Shown piece after piece: positions 16,522-23,720 of a stretch of 64,000 bases of DNA. The stretch covers positions 169,635 through 233,634 of the forward strand of contig NZ_JASJOU010000016.1 in NCBI RefSeq assembly GCF_030068605.1, read 5' to 3'. The notes below the pieces were generated by a model, which did no database searches, was not told where the DNA came from, and saw only the letters and a program-made list of their open reading frames with translations. This stretch comes from Xanthocytophaga agilis. GTDB lineage: Bacteria > Bacteroidota > Bacteroidia > Cytophagales > 172606-1. How positions within the stretch are numbered: position 1 is the stretch's first letter; each line of letters starts with the position of its first letter. The position numbers and the translations under genes were made by a program.

Positions 16522-16944
16522 TCAACCTAAACACTCCCCCTCCCCTTTGGAGGTATCGTTCACCAATGATTCATCCGAATGGAGATTTCTCCAGATATCA
16601 AGTCTTTCCTGAAAGTCAACAGATAACCTTTCTTCAATGGCTTGTTTCAATAGTTGGTCTCTATTTGGATTATCTCTGTACTCAATCAATAAAGATTGCA
16701 ACCATTCAGCAGGATCATGTGGAGCTCTGGGATCAAAGGCCAAACGTTCTAACTTATCTATAGGATAGGTATAGTCATCAAATGTACAAGCATCTTTTAT
16801 CCAGGTATGGGCATCAAAGAGGGTAGCATAGAAGAGGTACTCATTCCAGTTTGGCTTAGAAAATGAGCTTTCAAACGAACTATCTGCAAACAATTGTGTA
16901 AGTATGATAAATATCCCGTTAGGTAGTGGTTTAGGTATCTTCAT
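16522..16944 (-). CDS. Hypothetical protein, 140 aa
   Basis: ATG 16944. Soluble; aromatic and acidic (NWNEYLFYATLFDAHTW). The last ten residues are encoded by a G-rich tract (16535-16560) unlike the rest of the gene, and similar C-rich sequence continues downstream to 16500. The true C-terminus may have been altered by a small GC-rich insertion. No function assigned. Confidence 0.55.
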   Translation of the reverse strand: MKIPKPLPNGIFIILTQLFADSSFESSFSKPNWNEYLFYATLFDAHTWIKDACTFDDYTYPIDKLERLAFDPRAPHDPAEWLQSLLIEYRDNPNRDQLLKQAIEERLSVDFQERLDIWRNLHSDESLVNDTSKGEGECLG

Positions 16945-17022
16945 AGTAATAGTTAACAGGCATTGTTTTTTTATTTCTGTAGTATCGTTCCTGCAAGGGA
17001 CGGTGAATTATTAGACTCTGGA

Positions 17023-17055
17023 GAAAACCCCGTTTTCAGTGAAGACAGGGTTTTC
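17023..17055. terminator. Hairpin with AAACCCC/GGGTTT arms
   Basis: Stem 17023-17030 with 17048-17055, between two minus-strand genes. A similar hairpin that shares AAACCCCGTTTT is at 22186-22216. The likely role is termination or processing of the long minus-strand transcript. Confidence 0.4.
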
Positions 17056-17067
17056 CTTTCATGTTTC

Positions 17068-17928
17068 TTAGTGGAGAAATCCGAAAGTGACTGTTTTGAT
17101 CTGCTGTACGAATTGCAGCATCTGTGAGTATTCTTCCTTGTGGTCCTGATCCGCGCTCAGTGACTCAAACAGTTCCCGTATCTGATAGCCTGTTTCAATC
17201 GCTTCTGTGAACAAGTCTGCAATGTTGCCATTCCGGATATCGGTGTTCATCTCTGCCTCTACTGTATCTGCCAGTGTCATAGGCTCCATTTCTCCAACTT
17301 CATTTTCCTTGTAGAGTTGTAATGGTGTACCTTGTTGTGCAAAGAATTTAAAAGGAGAAAAGCTAGTCTCATTGCGGACCATCAACAGAAAGTCTGAATA
17401 ATCGGTTGCTCTGGAAGTGCCTAATCCTTCCCCTCGAACTTCTTTGTGTTTAGCTTTCTTCTCGTGGTAATTGGCACCAATGCAGGATAGGAGTTCTGTG
17501 TGAATAGTATAGTGTCTTATGCTTTCCCAATCTTCCTGGTAACGAATAGACCCATCCTCGTTGAAATCCTCATCATCAGTCGAACCGTATTCTTCAATAG
17601 AGATAATACGATTACGAATAGCGAACTCCTTCCAGTTGCCTCCAAATTCATTCAGATACTGAAGAAGCATCTTTTCAACTTTCAATACTGCGGAATGGAA
17701 CTGATTCAATCCATTGGAAAGAATAGCTAGTTGGTAATAACGTTCAAAGCGTTCATAAGCAGAATAGATAGTTTCTACATCTGACAAATCTCTATCTACA
17801 GATTGAACATGTACTTTCATACTGTAATAAACAGGATCAGAGATTATATCAAATGTTGACAGACTATTCATGAAAGCATTGAATAGTTCTGCCAGGCGGG
17901 TTTCAGATTCGATTCTACGGAGTTGCAT
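17068..17928 (-). CDS. Hypothetical protein, 286 aa
   Basis: ATG 17928. Largely helical and acidic (YGSTDDEDFNEDGSIRYQ in the middle), without signal peptide, membrane segment or recognised motif. It stands between the replication block and the tape-measure block. The size would allow a structural or scaffold role, but there is no sequence support. Confidence 0.6.
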   Translation of the reverse strand: MQLRRIESETRLAELFNAFMNSLSTFDIISDPVYYSMKVHVQSVDRDLSDVETIYSAYERFERYYQLAILSNGLNQFHSAVLKVEKMLLQYLNEFGGNWKEFAIRNRIISIEEYGSTDDEDFNEDGSIRYQEDWESIRHYTIHTELLSCIGANYHEKKAKHKEVRGEGLGTSRATDYSDFLLMVRNETSFSPFKFFAQQGTPLQLYKENEVGEMEPMTLADTVEAEMNTDIRNGNIADLFTEAIETGYQIRELFESLSADQDHKEEYSQMLQFVQQIKTVTFGFLH

Positions 17929-17965
17929 TGTTTTAGTATTTGAGTGAATAATTTTGAGTGAATAA

Positions 17966-18136
17966 TTAGAATGGAAGAATATGGTTAAAGCCAGTGTGCA
18001 GGCAATGCACTATCGTTTCACCTGCTCCTGTATCGTAGAAGATATTATTGCTATCTCTTCCGACTTCAGTTAGAAGATCCTGGAATATCAGGTTGTTGAT
18101 TGCCTGTTGTAAGGCATCGTTTAAAACTTCGTTCAT
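17966..18136 (-). CDS. Small 56-aa protein coupled to the toprim gene
   Basis: ATG at 18136-18134, TAA at 17966-17968. The product begins MNEVLNDALQQAINNLIF and is acidic. Its start overlaps, as ATGA, the TGA that ends the extended toprim frame (18135-18133). This is the classical arrangement of coupled genes and supports both frames. No family is recognised. Confidence 0.6.
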   Translation of the reverse strand: MNEVLNDALQQAINNLIFQDLLTEVGRDSNNIFYDTGAGETIVHCLHTGFNHILPF

Positions 18137-18285
18137 GCTGCTTGCTGTGGTAATAGTGAGCGTTCTTGTTCGTTATCGACTTGTTCATTATTGAAAGGGA
18201 TGTCCCATTCTTTGGGATAAGACCAGAATTCGAGATAGTCAAAGCGTAACAGGTAGTCTGCCAGATCAAGCCCTTTCTCTCGTTC
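18133..18285 (-). pseudogene. C-terminal tail of the toprim gene behind an in-frame TAG
   Basis: After the TAG at 18288-18286 the same frame continues for 50 codons (EREKGLDLADYLLRFDYLEF and more) to a TGA that overlaps the next start. The codon use and sequence look fully coding. It is either cut off by a recent nonsense mutation or reached by stop read-through. Confidence 0.65.
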
Positions 18286-19173
18286 CTAGTCTGTGGCTAT
18301 GGTTTCGAGTAGATCTGATACAATCACATTCGGAAAGTCTTTTGTTGTCTCTTTCCATTTCTCGTATCCGTTCAGATCCGGAAATAAAATCACTTTTCTA
18401 TCCTGGACAGATTGTAATCGTTCAGGTTTGAGAGTAGACAATCCACCACAGGCAAGCCAAATAAAATCGTAGAAGTAGAGACTAGCTATTACTGCTGTCT
18501 TTTCGCTTTCCACAATGGCAATAGGTTTCTCAGAGGGTTCTATATCCAAAAGGTGCTCACCAAAGAAGCATTGTTTCAGATGAAAGTCTTCCAGTTTGAG
18601 AATGGAATGCACCCAATGCACATGATTGAAAGGCTGCTTTACCCGCTTGCCTGTAGCACGATCATAAAGCATTACTTTACCTGCTCTGGCTTGCCATTCT
18701 ATATCCAGTTGCCAGAATACGGTTGCACCTGGCCACTTCTTTGAATTGCCAATGCAATACTTCTTTACCAGATCCTCTGCTTGAGTAGCACCAAACCTGT
18801 CAAACAGGAAAAGTACAAAGGCATTGGTTAGATAAGCTTTTTCCTGAAAGGATGCTTCTACGATCTGTTGATCTATATACGAGGGCTCAACTGTGTTTTT
18901 TGGAAAAAGTGACGATAATGACGAAAGTGACGGTTCAAAAAAACATTTATTTTCACTCTCTCCTGTTTGCGGATTATCCTGAAAGTATTGTTTAGGTGTA
19001 TAGTGATACCCACAATTAGACTCTCTATTGCATCTTCCTGTATTGTCACTGAGATATTCACCTGTTTCTGTAGAAATATATTTAGCAAAGGTCTTTTTTC
19101 CTCCACAGACAGGACAATCATATCTGTTTGCCTTAGTTTGATAGGGTTCGAGTATGTATTTATAGTCTTTCAT
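18286..19173 (-). CDS. Zinc-finger/toprim primase-like protein (DUF6371 type)
   Basis: The start ATG at 19173-19171 (MKDYKYILEPYQTK) is preferred over an upstream in-frame ATG at 19218, because the family begins with this motif. A zinc finger is formed by C20, C23, C48 and C54 (DCPVCGG then GRCNRESNCGYHY). The toprim-like half is at 180-290, with VESEKTAVIASL and VILFPDLNGYEKW. Probably makes or handles primers for replication of the element together with the SF3 helicase encoded just upstream. 295 residues up to TAG; 50 further codons follow in frame. The first 75 codons are enclosed by a 46-bp inverted repeat. Confidence 0.8.
   Translation of the reverse strand: MKDYKYILEPYQTKANRYDCPVCGGKKTFAKYISTETGEYLSDNTGRCNRESNCGYHYTPKQYFQDNPQTGESENKCFFEPSLSSLSSLFPKNTVEPSYIDQQIVEASFQEKAYLTNAFVLFLFDRFGATQAEDLVKKYCIGNSKKWPGATVFWQLDIEWQARAGKVMLYDRATGKRVKQPFNHVHWVHSILKLEDFHLKQCFFGEHLLDIEPSEKPIAIVESEKTAVIASLYFYDFIWLACGGLSTLKPERLQSVQDRKVILFPDLNGYEKWKETTKDFPNVIVSDLLETIATD
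18903..18948. repeat. 46-bp inverted repeat, copy inside the toprim gene
   Basis: Perfect reverse complement of 19179-19224, with 230 bp between. It encodes residues about 76-91 of the toprim protein (FFEPSLSSLSSLFPK). Confidence 0.88.
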
Positions 19174-19178
19174 AAGAA

Positions 19179-19224
19179 AAATGTTTTTTTGAACCGTCAC
19201 TTTCGTCATTATCGTCACTTTTTC
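19179..19224. repeat. 46-bp inverted repeat, copy in the toprim leader
   Basis: Lies between the stop of the helicase gene (19223) and the toprim ATG (19173). In RNA it would pair with the coding copy and close a loop that contains the toprim start region. Confidence 0.88.
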
Positions 19225-20662
19225 AGATTATAATTACCTTTTTGATGAATACCACCTTACCGATGTTTCTTTTAATGGACTCATAACCAACAGCTTCCAA
19301 TCTTTTAAGAAGATTCTTAGTATTTACAGGTCGATATCCATCCATAGCGCAATACGATTTGTATTCAGTGTATATGTCTTGCAATGGCATTGGTTCTACA
19401 GACTTCTGATAGTTATTATCTTCCAGGAACATTAGCACTGAGTCGGATTCTTTGCGATACTGTCCGGCTGCTTTCTCTGCCAGTTCACAATAGGTAAAAT
19501 TCTTATGGGTTAGTAGTCTATCCAATCCGTCCAACACCCAGTTGAGTACACCTGATAATTCATTCTCTATAATTCGTCTGGCTAATGTTTTATCTTGTCT
19601 GGATTCAGGAATAGTCACTGTAAAAGGAAGAATCAAAAAGCGCCGAAAGAAGGCGTTGGTTTGTTCGGTATCTCGTGGCAGTTCGTTACTGTTGAAAATG
19701 AGTTTTGCATAGCGATTAATAACAAAGGGTCTACCATAGGGAAGGCGTGCTTCTACCGGTTCACCTGATACCAGTTGTTTGAATGTTGAGGCTTCTAGCT
19801 TGTCATTTATCTCAGAGGCATAGTTTACCAGTCTATTGGCAATCATTGCCCGATAATATCCATTGTCATTGGTCAGAGACTGCAGTGTATAGTTGGAGAC
19901 ATTCTCAATTCCAAACAAAGCGGTCACAATCTCAAAGACAACACTTTTTCCGTTAGCTCCGGGACCAAATAAGATCAACGCCTTTTCTAACTTTAATCCA
20001 CTGGTAAATATGTATCCCAGATATTCTGCGAGTACATATTGAGCCGACTGATCAGGCAATACCTCGTCGAGAAACCGTTGGAAAATTGGTGCTTTGGCTG
20101 TTGGATCGTAAGAAAACGTAAGAATGTAGGTCAGAAAGTCCTCTGCTTTATGCACTCTGGGTTTTACGCCTTTGGAAGTAATTTCCAGTGTATAATTCTG
20201 TGTATTGAGTAAGACTACATCTGTGTTTGCATTCGGCTCTGGCAAGTTTGAGACAGCCAGGAACTGTTGCAACAATTCATTTCTGAACCGATGGTGTTCT
20301 GCTTCTATACTGGGTATACCCATCTTAGCAGCCGCTTTCCCTAAAAACTCAGTCAGATCCGGTTCACTCAGTAAAGACCAGTTCTTTCCATTGTAGACAT
20401 AGATAAAATCATGTCGTTTACAAAGTCCCCAGTTATGTACTTTGGCAACGCGTAGAACTTCCCGGATAACCAGTACAACAATCTGTTTCTGATTCAGCTT
20501 TTCATCTTCTCCTAAGCTTGCCTGGTCACGAAAGTTAACCTCGACAAACTTTGTACATAGAGCATTCAATAAATCTCTATGTTGTAAGGTATCCTCCTTT
20601 TTGTGTTCCAGCAAACCATTCAGGTGAGTTCGGATCTGTTCAGACATGGTTTCATTTTCCAC
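19223..20662 (-). CDS. SF3 helicase / D5-P4-type primase
   Basis: 479 residues from GTG 20662; ATG 20647 (MSEQIRTHLNGL) is an alternative and lies just after the upstream stop. A D5_N-like region spans about 60-200. The SF3 helicase has Walker A GPGANGKS (233-240) and motif C in KLIFNSNELPR (about 320-330), and a C-terminal winged-helix-like part. This is the replicative helicase of phages, satellites such as P4, and plasmids. It overlaps the preceding gene by 3-11 bp and is followed by the toprim gene: together, the replication module of the element. Confidence 0.9.
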   Translation of the reverse strand: MENETMSEQIRTHLNGLLEHKKEDTLQHRDLLNALCTKFVEVNFRDQASLGEDEKLNQKQIVVLVIREVLRVAKVHNWGLCKRHDFIYVYNGKNWSLLSEPDLTEFLGKAAAKMGIPSIEAEHHRFRNELLQQFLAVSNLPEPNANTDVVLLNTQNYTLEITSKGVKPRVHKAEDFLTYILTFSYDPTAKAPIFQRFLDEVLPDQSAQYVLAEYLGYIFTSGLKLEKALILFGPGANGKSVVFEIVTALFGIENVSNYTLQSLTNDNGYYRAMIANRLVNYASEINDKLEASTFKQLVSGEPVEARLPYGRPFVINRYAKLIFNSNELPRDTEQTNAFFRRFLILPFTVTIPESRQDKTLARRIIENELSGVLNWVLDGLDRLLTHKNFTYCELAEKAAGQYRKESDSVLMFLEDNNYQKSVEPMPLQDIYTEYKSYCAMDGYRPVNTKNLLKRLEAVGYESIKRNIGKVVFIKKVIII

Positions 20663-20840
20663 TCATCACCTCCTCCCGGATCTGAGTCAGGATACGTTCG
20701 ACCTCTCCGGTGGTCAAACCGAACTTACTGGCAATAAACTTTTTTCCACTTTCTGAGAAGTAGGTTCCGTATGGGCTGGTAGTGGCATGTTTCAGGCAAT
20801 ACGCTTTGCATTGCTGATCAATGTTAGTATCTTTGTTCAT
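20652..20840 (-). CDS. Hypothetical 62-aa protein, replication block
   Basis: The ATG 20840 (MNKDTNIDQQCKAYCLKHA) is preferred over a GTG 16 codons upstream. The second half (FIASKFGLTTGEVERILTQI) looks like a small DNA-binding helix-turn-helix. Overlaps the start of the helicase gene. Confidence 0.6.
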   Translation of the reverse strand: MNKDTNIDQQCKAYCLKHATTSPYGTYFSESGKKFIASKFGLTTGEVERILTQIREEVMSGK

Positions 20841-20943
20841 CTTCGTCCCGTTTCGTTTAAAAGTCTTTTGCCCTTTCGTCTCGTCCACGTTTGGGCTTTT
20901 TTTATTTTAAGGCCGTGACCCATTAAGCATTCCTAATCTTTGA

Positions 20944-21198
20944 TTATCGATTGAGAGTAACATAGGTTGCTGCCTCACATTCGATTTGTTCATGGGTTTT
21001 AATAGGATTGCTTAACAGCCAGGCAATGACTTTCTGACTATCGAAGAAAAGACGTTTTCCATTAGGCTTGTGGGAGCCTGGAATCAATCCACGCATGTGT
21101 AGTTTGTAGGCAAAAGAGGGACTATAGCCTGTGTATTGACAGAACTCTTCAAAAGTCCATACTCTCTTTTGATCTAAGGAAAGTGGTTGAGTTTGCAT
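20944..21198 (-). CDS. Excisionase-like / MerR-type helix-turn-helix protein
   Basis: 84 residues. Residues 13-68 have the winged-helix layout of phage excisionases and Bacteroidota helix-turn-helix proteins: VWTFEEFCQYTGYSPSFAYK, then HKPNGKRLFFDSQKVIAWL. Likely recombination directionality factor for the integrase encoded 1 kb away, or a transcription factor of the replication operon. Confidence 0.75.
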   Translation of the reverse strand: MQTQPLSLDQKRVWTFEEFCQYTGYSPSFAYKLHMRGLIPGSHKPNGKRLFFDSQKVIAWLLSNPIKTHEQIECEAATYVTLNR

Positions 21199-21290
21199 CT
21201 TTGTACCGTTTGTTGTTACAATACAAAAATGGCAAGGAAGGGAAAGAAAAAGGGGTAACGCAGGGTAACGGTGTTACCCTAAAGGATGTC

Positions 21291-22169
21291 TTAGGCTAAT
21301 AAATTATCAATATTTTCAGAGCCATCAGGAAGGCTCTGCTCCATATTCTTATTTTTTTTAACTCGAAGGTTCTTTGCAGTAAGAACACTTCCGCTTGTAC
21401 TGATGAAACCAATTGCTTCTAAGGTTGCCGCATATTCTTTGTCATTGAGAATATATCCCTTGTCCATAAGCTCATCAAAAAAGTAAACAAGCAATTTACC
21501 ATTTGAGCATTTAATGTTCATTCTTTTAGTAATAAGCGTACTAGAGAATAGAGAACAGAAGGTCTGGAAATCACAATCTATAAAACCAGTAGGAAGGCCT
21601 GAATAGATACTTAAAAGTTTCTCATCAGTGAGTTTAGGTGTTCTTTTAAAATAAGATTTCTTATTTTTTATATCCTTACGAGGAAACAAAATGATTTCAT
21701 CCTCTGCAATTGCGTATAATCGTTCCTCAATAATTTTTATTGCTTCTTCCAACTCAATAAGAATATTACTTTTAGCAAGTTCCTCTCCAAAAAAACGAGT
21801 AATACCTGCAGGAGGATGATTTCTTAGTAAGTCATCTGCTAAGTTCCGAAACTTTTTAATTTCAAGGCAGGTCTCTTGTAAAGATCTATAGAATTCCTCA
21901 GGTGGCTTGCTTTGTGTAAAATACCAAAGTCTATCAAGCATTCTTTCTCGTTTGCCCCTTAGCTTTTCATAATCTTGTTCAGTAACTTCTTTGATTGGAT
22001 AGTGAAGCGATAACTCAATCAAGCTTACACCTTCTTCTTTGGCTAACAAACGCACCCTATCAATAAAGTAGGGGCTTATTGTCCTTTCTAAAAGTTCCTT
22101 TGCAAAAAGAAGATAATCACCATACGCTTTTAACGTATTAATTTGAAAATTTTCTATATTTATACTCAC
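21291..22169 (-). CDS. Hypothetical protein, 292 aa, RteC-like in outline
   Basis: Starts at GTG 22169. Long helical N-terminal half with charged repeats (EQDYEKLRGKRERMLDRLWY) and a C-terminal winged-helix-like segment (LNDKEYAATLEAIGFISTSG). Length, lysine-rich helices and position next to the integrase recall RteC-type regulators of Bacteroidota mobile elements, but the match is weak. Possibly controls excision. Confidence 0.5.
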   Translation of the reverse strand: MSINIENFQINTLKAYGDYLLFAKELLERTISPYFIDRVRLLAKEEGVSLIELSLHYPIKEVTEQDYEKLRGKRERMLDRLWYFTQSKPPEEFYRSLQETCLEIKKFRNLADDLLRNHPPAGITRFFGEELAKSNILIELEEAIKIIEERLYAIAEDEIILFPRKDIKNKKSYFKRTPKLTDEKLLSIYSGLPTGFIDCDFQTFCSLFSSTLITKRMNIKCSNGKLLVYFFDELMDKGYILNDKEYAATLEAIGFISTSGSVLTAKNLRVKKNKNMEQSLPDGSENIDNLLA

Positions 22170-22185
22170 AACATTTTAGTTTATA

Positions 22186-22223
22186 AACCCCGTTTTGTTT
22201 GCAGACAAGCGGGGTTCTTTTTT
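22186..22223. terminator. Hairpin AACCCCG/CGGGGTT downstream of integrase
   Basis: Stem 22186-22192 with 22210-22216. The plus-strand side carries the better T run (CTTTTTT). It separates the integrase gene from the next minus-strand gene and could also stop antisense transcription. Confidence 0.45.
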
Positions 22224-22250
22224 AACTCATTGTACAATTAATTTATCAAA

Positions 22251-23333
22251 CTATAACTCAACCTCTGGTAGGCGGCTAATGGCTTGTTGTTTCATACTCT
22301 CAGCAATTCGTACATATTTTTGAGTATGCTTTGTTGAGGTATGACCTAAAAGGTTAGATACTGTCATCAGATCAGTCTGATAAAACAATAGATTCGTAGC
22401 AAAGCTATGTCTAGCACAATGGAAGGTCACATGTTTTTGTATTCCTGCAGTCTTTGCCCATTTTTTTAAAGCTTTCAGAACTCCTGTATGAGATGGCAAG
22501 GTAAATACCTTGTCATTGGATTTACCCGGATCTCCCAACAACTGCAAAGACACACTATTCAGATTCAATTGCACTTTATGCGGGCTCTTCTTTTCTGTTT
22601 TGGTCTGTACGAATGAAAGGACATTCCCATTGATATTATTCCACTCCAATTCCAGTATATCAGCAAACCTAAGTCCACTGTAGCAGGCAAATAAAAAAGA
22701 GCGTTTTACTTGAATATTAGAACAATCTGCTTTAGCCAGTAGCTGTAACTCCTCAATGGTTAATACATCCTTCTTAAGGCCTTCAGCTCGTGTATTCTTT
22801 ACCTCTGCACCTGGATTGATAAGTAATATCTTATCCCTGGCAGCCTTCCGGAGTAGTTTCTTAAAACGAGCAAAGTAGGTAGCAGGCGTTTCTCCTTGTA
22901 AGTGATCTTCCAGATACTCTTTGAAATCAATACAGAAAGATTCTGTCACCTGAGCAGGTTTGATCGTGTCTTTACCTGGAAAGGTCTTTCCAATGAACCC
23001 TTTCAGATAGGTAAGCATGGCAATAACTACCCGTTTGTCTTTTTTAGTATAGTCTGCTGCCCACTTCTCAACATAAGTTAAAAAGTTTGTATTTCGCTTG
23101 AATGAGACATCTGCACCATGCTCACCGGCTATCTCTTCCTGTTGTCTTTTATAGAGAATGGATTTAGCCAGTTCCTGTACTTCCTTGTTGTGTTGCTTCT
23201 CAACAGGATCTTTTGGCTTTTGAAACTGATATAATTTTAAAAACTCTCTTCTGCGTTTGCCTTCTGTGTAATAATCCAGATAATATGCATAGCGGTTGCC
23301 GGAAATGGCTTTTTTTCGTAGTGAGACACTCAT
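22251..23333 (-). CDS. Tyrosine recombinase / integrase of the element
   Basis: 360 residues from ATG 23333 (MSVSLRKKAISGNRYAYYLD), preceded by AAGGAAAAC. A longer reading from TTG 23402 would cover the 17-bp arm repeat and is less likely. N-terminal arm-binding strand region, then a SAM-like core-binding domain (about 90-190). The catalytic domain has R in YSGLRFADI, HxxR in FHCARHSFAT, H in LLGHTSTKHT and the nucleophile Y in QKYVRI. Family typical of Bacteroidota integrative elements. It lies 110-180 bp from the attachment core in tRNA-Leu. Confidence 0.94.
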   Translation of the reverse strand: MSVSLRKKAISGNRYAYYLDYYTEGKRRREFLKLYQFQKPKDPVEKQHNKEVQELAKSILYKRQQEEIAGEHGADVSFKRNTNFLTYVEKWAADYTKKDKRVVIAMLTYLKGFIGKTFPGKDTIKPAQVTESFCIDFKEYLEDHLQGETPATYFARFKKLLRKAARDKILLINPGAEVKNTRAEGLKKDVLTIEELQLLAKADCSNIQVKRSFLFACYSGLRFADILELEWNNINGNVLSFVQTKTEKKSPHKVQLNLNSVSLQLLGDPGKSNDKVFTLPSHTGVLKALKKWAKTAGIQKHVTFHCARHSFATNLLFYQTDLMTVSNLLGHTSTKHTQKYVRIAESMKQQAISRLPEVEL

Positions 23334-23397
23334 GTTTTCCTTTGTTTGCCAATGTTCGCCTTTGATATAAAGATGCAAAATTGCCCTGATTTTGGGA

Positions 23398-23414
23398 GAC
23401 AAATGGGTGACAAA
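23398..23414. repeat. Right copy of 17-bp direct repeat, putative integrase arm site
   Basis: Identical to 3511-3527 and in the same orientation. It lies just upstream of the integrase start, where the integrase could also regulate its own gene. Confidence 0.6.
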
Positions 23415-23454
23415 TTTGCCTGATTAGAGGAAAAAATGGGAAAGAAAGGGAAAC

Positions 23455-23485
23455 AAAAAACCCCTTAATTTTGCTAATTAAGGGG
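23455..23485 (-). terminator. Element-borne terminator for tRNA-Leu
   Basis: A perfect 10-bp stem (23461-23470 with 23476-23485), followed on the minus strand by six or more T (complement of 23455-23460). It lies inside the element directly after the tRNA 3' end and replaces the original terminator now at 3396-3429. Confidence 0.8.
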
Positions 23486-23512
23486 TTTTGATGTGTCTCG
23501 AAAGACGGTCAG

Positions 23513-23527
23513 AGTACCCGAGGCCGG
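23513..23527. repeat. Right attachment repeat within tRNA-Leu
   Basis: Same 15 bases as 3432-3446. Covers discriminator, 3' acceptor strand and part of the T arm of the tRNA gene. Confidence 0.88.
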
Positions 23528-23597
23528 AATCGAACCGGCACTCCGTGAAGGAACACGATTTTGAGTCGTGCGCGTCTACCAGTTCCGCCACTCGGGC
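23515..23597 (-). tRNA. tRNA-Leu (anticodon CAA)
   Basis: The 83-nt gene on the minus strand begins GCCCGAGTGGCGGAACTGGT. The acceptor pairs with CTCGGGT, the anticodon loop CTCAAAA gives anticodon CAA, and the T arm is GGTTCGATTCC. CCA is not encoded. It serves as the integration site of the element, which leaves the tRNA intact. Confidence 0.95.
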
Positions 23598-23619
23598 TTG
23601 TAAATTTGGAAACGGACTG

Positions 23620-23627
23620 CAAAGGTA
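23620..23627 (-). promoter_or_regulatory. Promoter box of tRNA-Leu
   Basis: The minus strand reads TACCTTTG, the Bacteroidota -7 box, 23 bp before the tRNA 5' end. A CAAG/CAAA copy further right can serve as the -33 box. Confidence 0.5.
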
Positions 23628-23720
23628 GAGAATTCTATTTTCGGAGCAAGCATTTGCGTCAAAAAATATTTATCAGAATTATATTACACTGATAATCAAC
23701 CTTTGCAGTCCATATTCTAC

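Larger units (their letters stand above)
3432..23527. mobile_element. Integrated phage-like element with defence cargo, in tRNA-Leu
   Basis: The borders are a 15-bp direct repeat at 3432-3446 and 23513-23527; the right copy forms the 3' end of tRNA-Leu(CAA). A tyrosine integrase (22251-23333) lies next to the tRNA. Inside each end there is a shared 17-bp motif (3511-3527 and 23398-23414). The interior holds a helicase/primase block, an excisionase-like gene, a tape-measure gene and a repressor-like switch. No capsid, portal, terminase or lysis gene is recognisable, so the element is a satellite or a remnant rather than a complete prophage. Cargo candidates are NACHT, a lone HsdR-N nuclease and a Pycsar-like operon. 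Confidence 0.88.

Noticed and set aside
16440..16560. C-rich tracts resembling short Bacteroidota intergenic repeats
   Set aside because: No clear unit or second copy found; only noted as odd composition at the end of the gene at 16522.
18066..18269. 67-codon minus-strand frame in the toprim tail region
   Set aside because: It overlaps both the extended toprim tail and the 56-aa gene in another frame; its sequence is not protein-like.
18967..19233. Plus-strand frame ending with the same residues as a minus-strand frame nearby
   Set aside because: The likeness is produced by the 46-bp inverted repeat, not by two real genes.
3432..23527. Alternative genetic code (TAG recoding) for the whole element
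   Set aside because: Most element genes end in TAA or TGA, but only one internal TAG with a conserved tail was found, too little for a general recoding claim.
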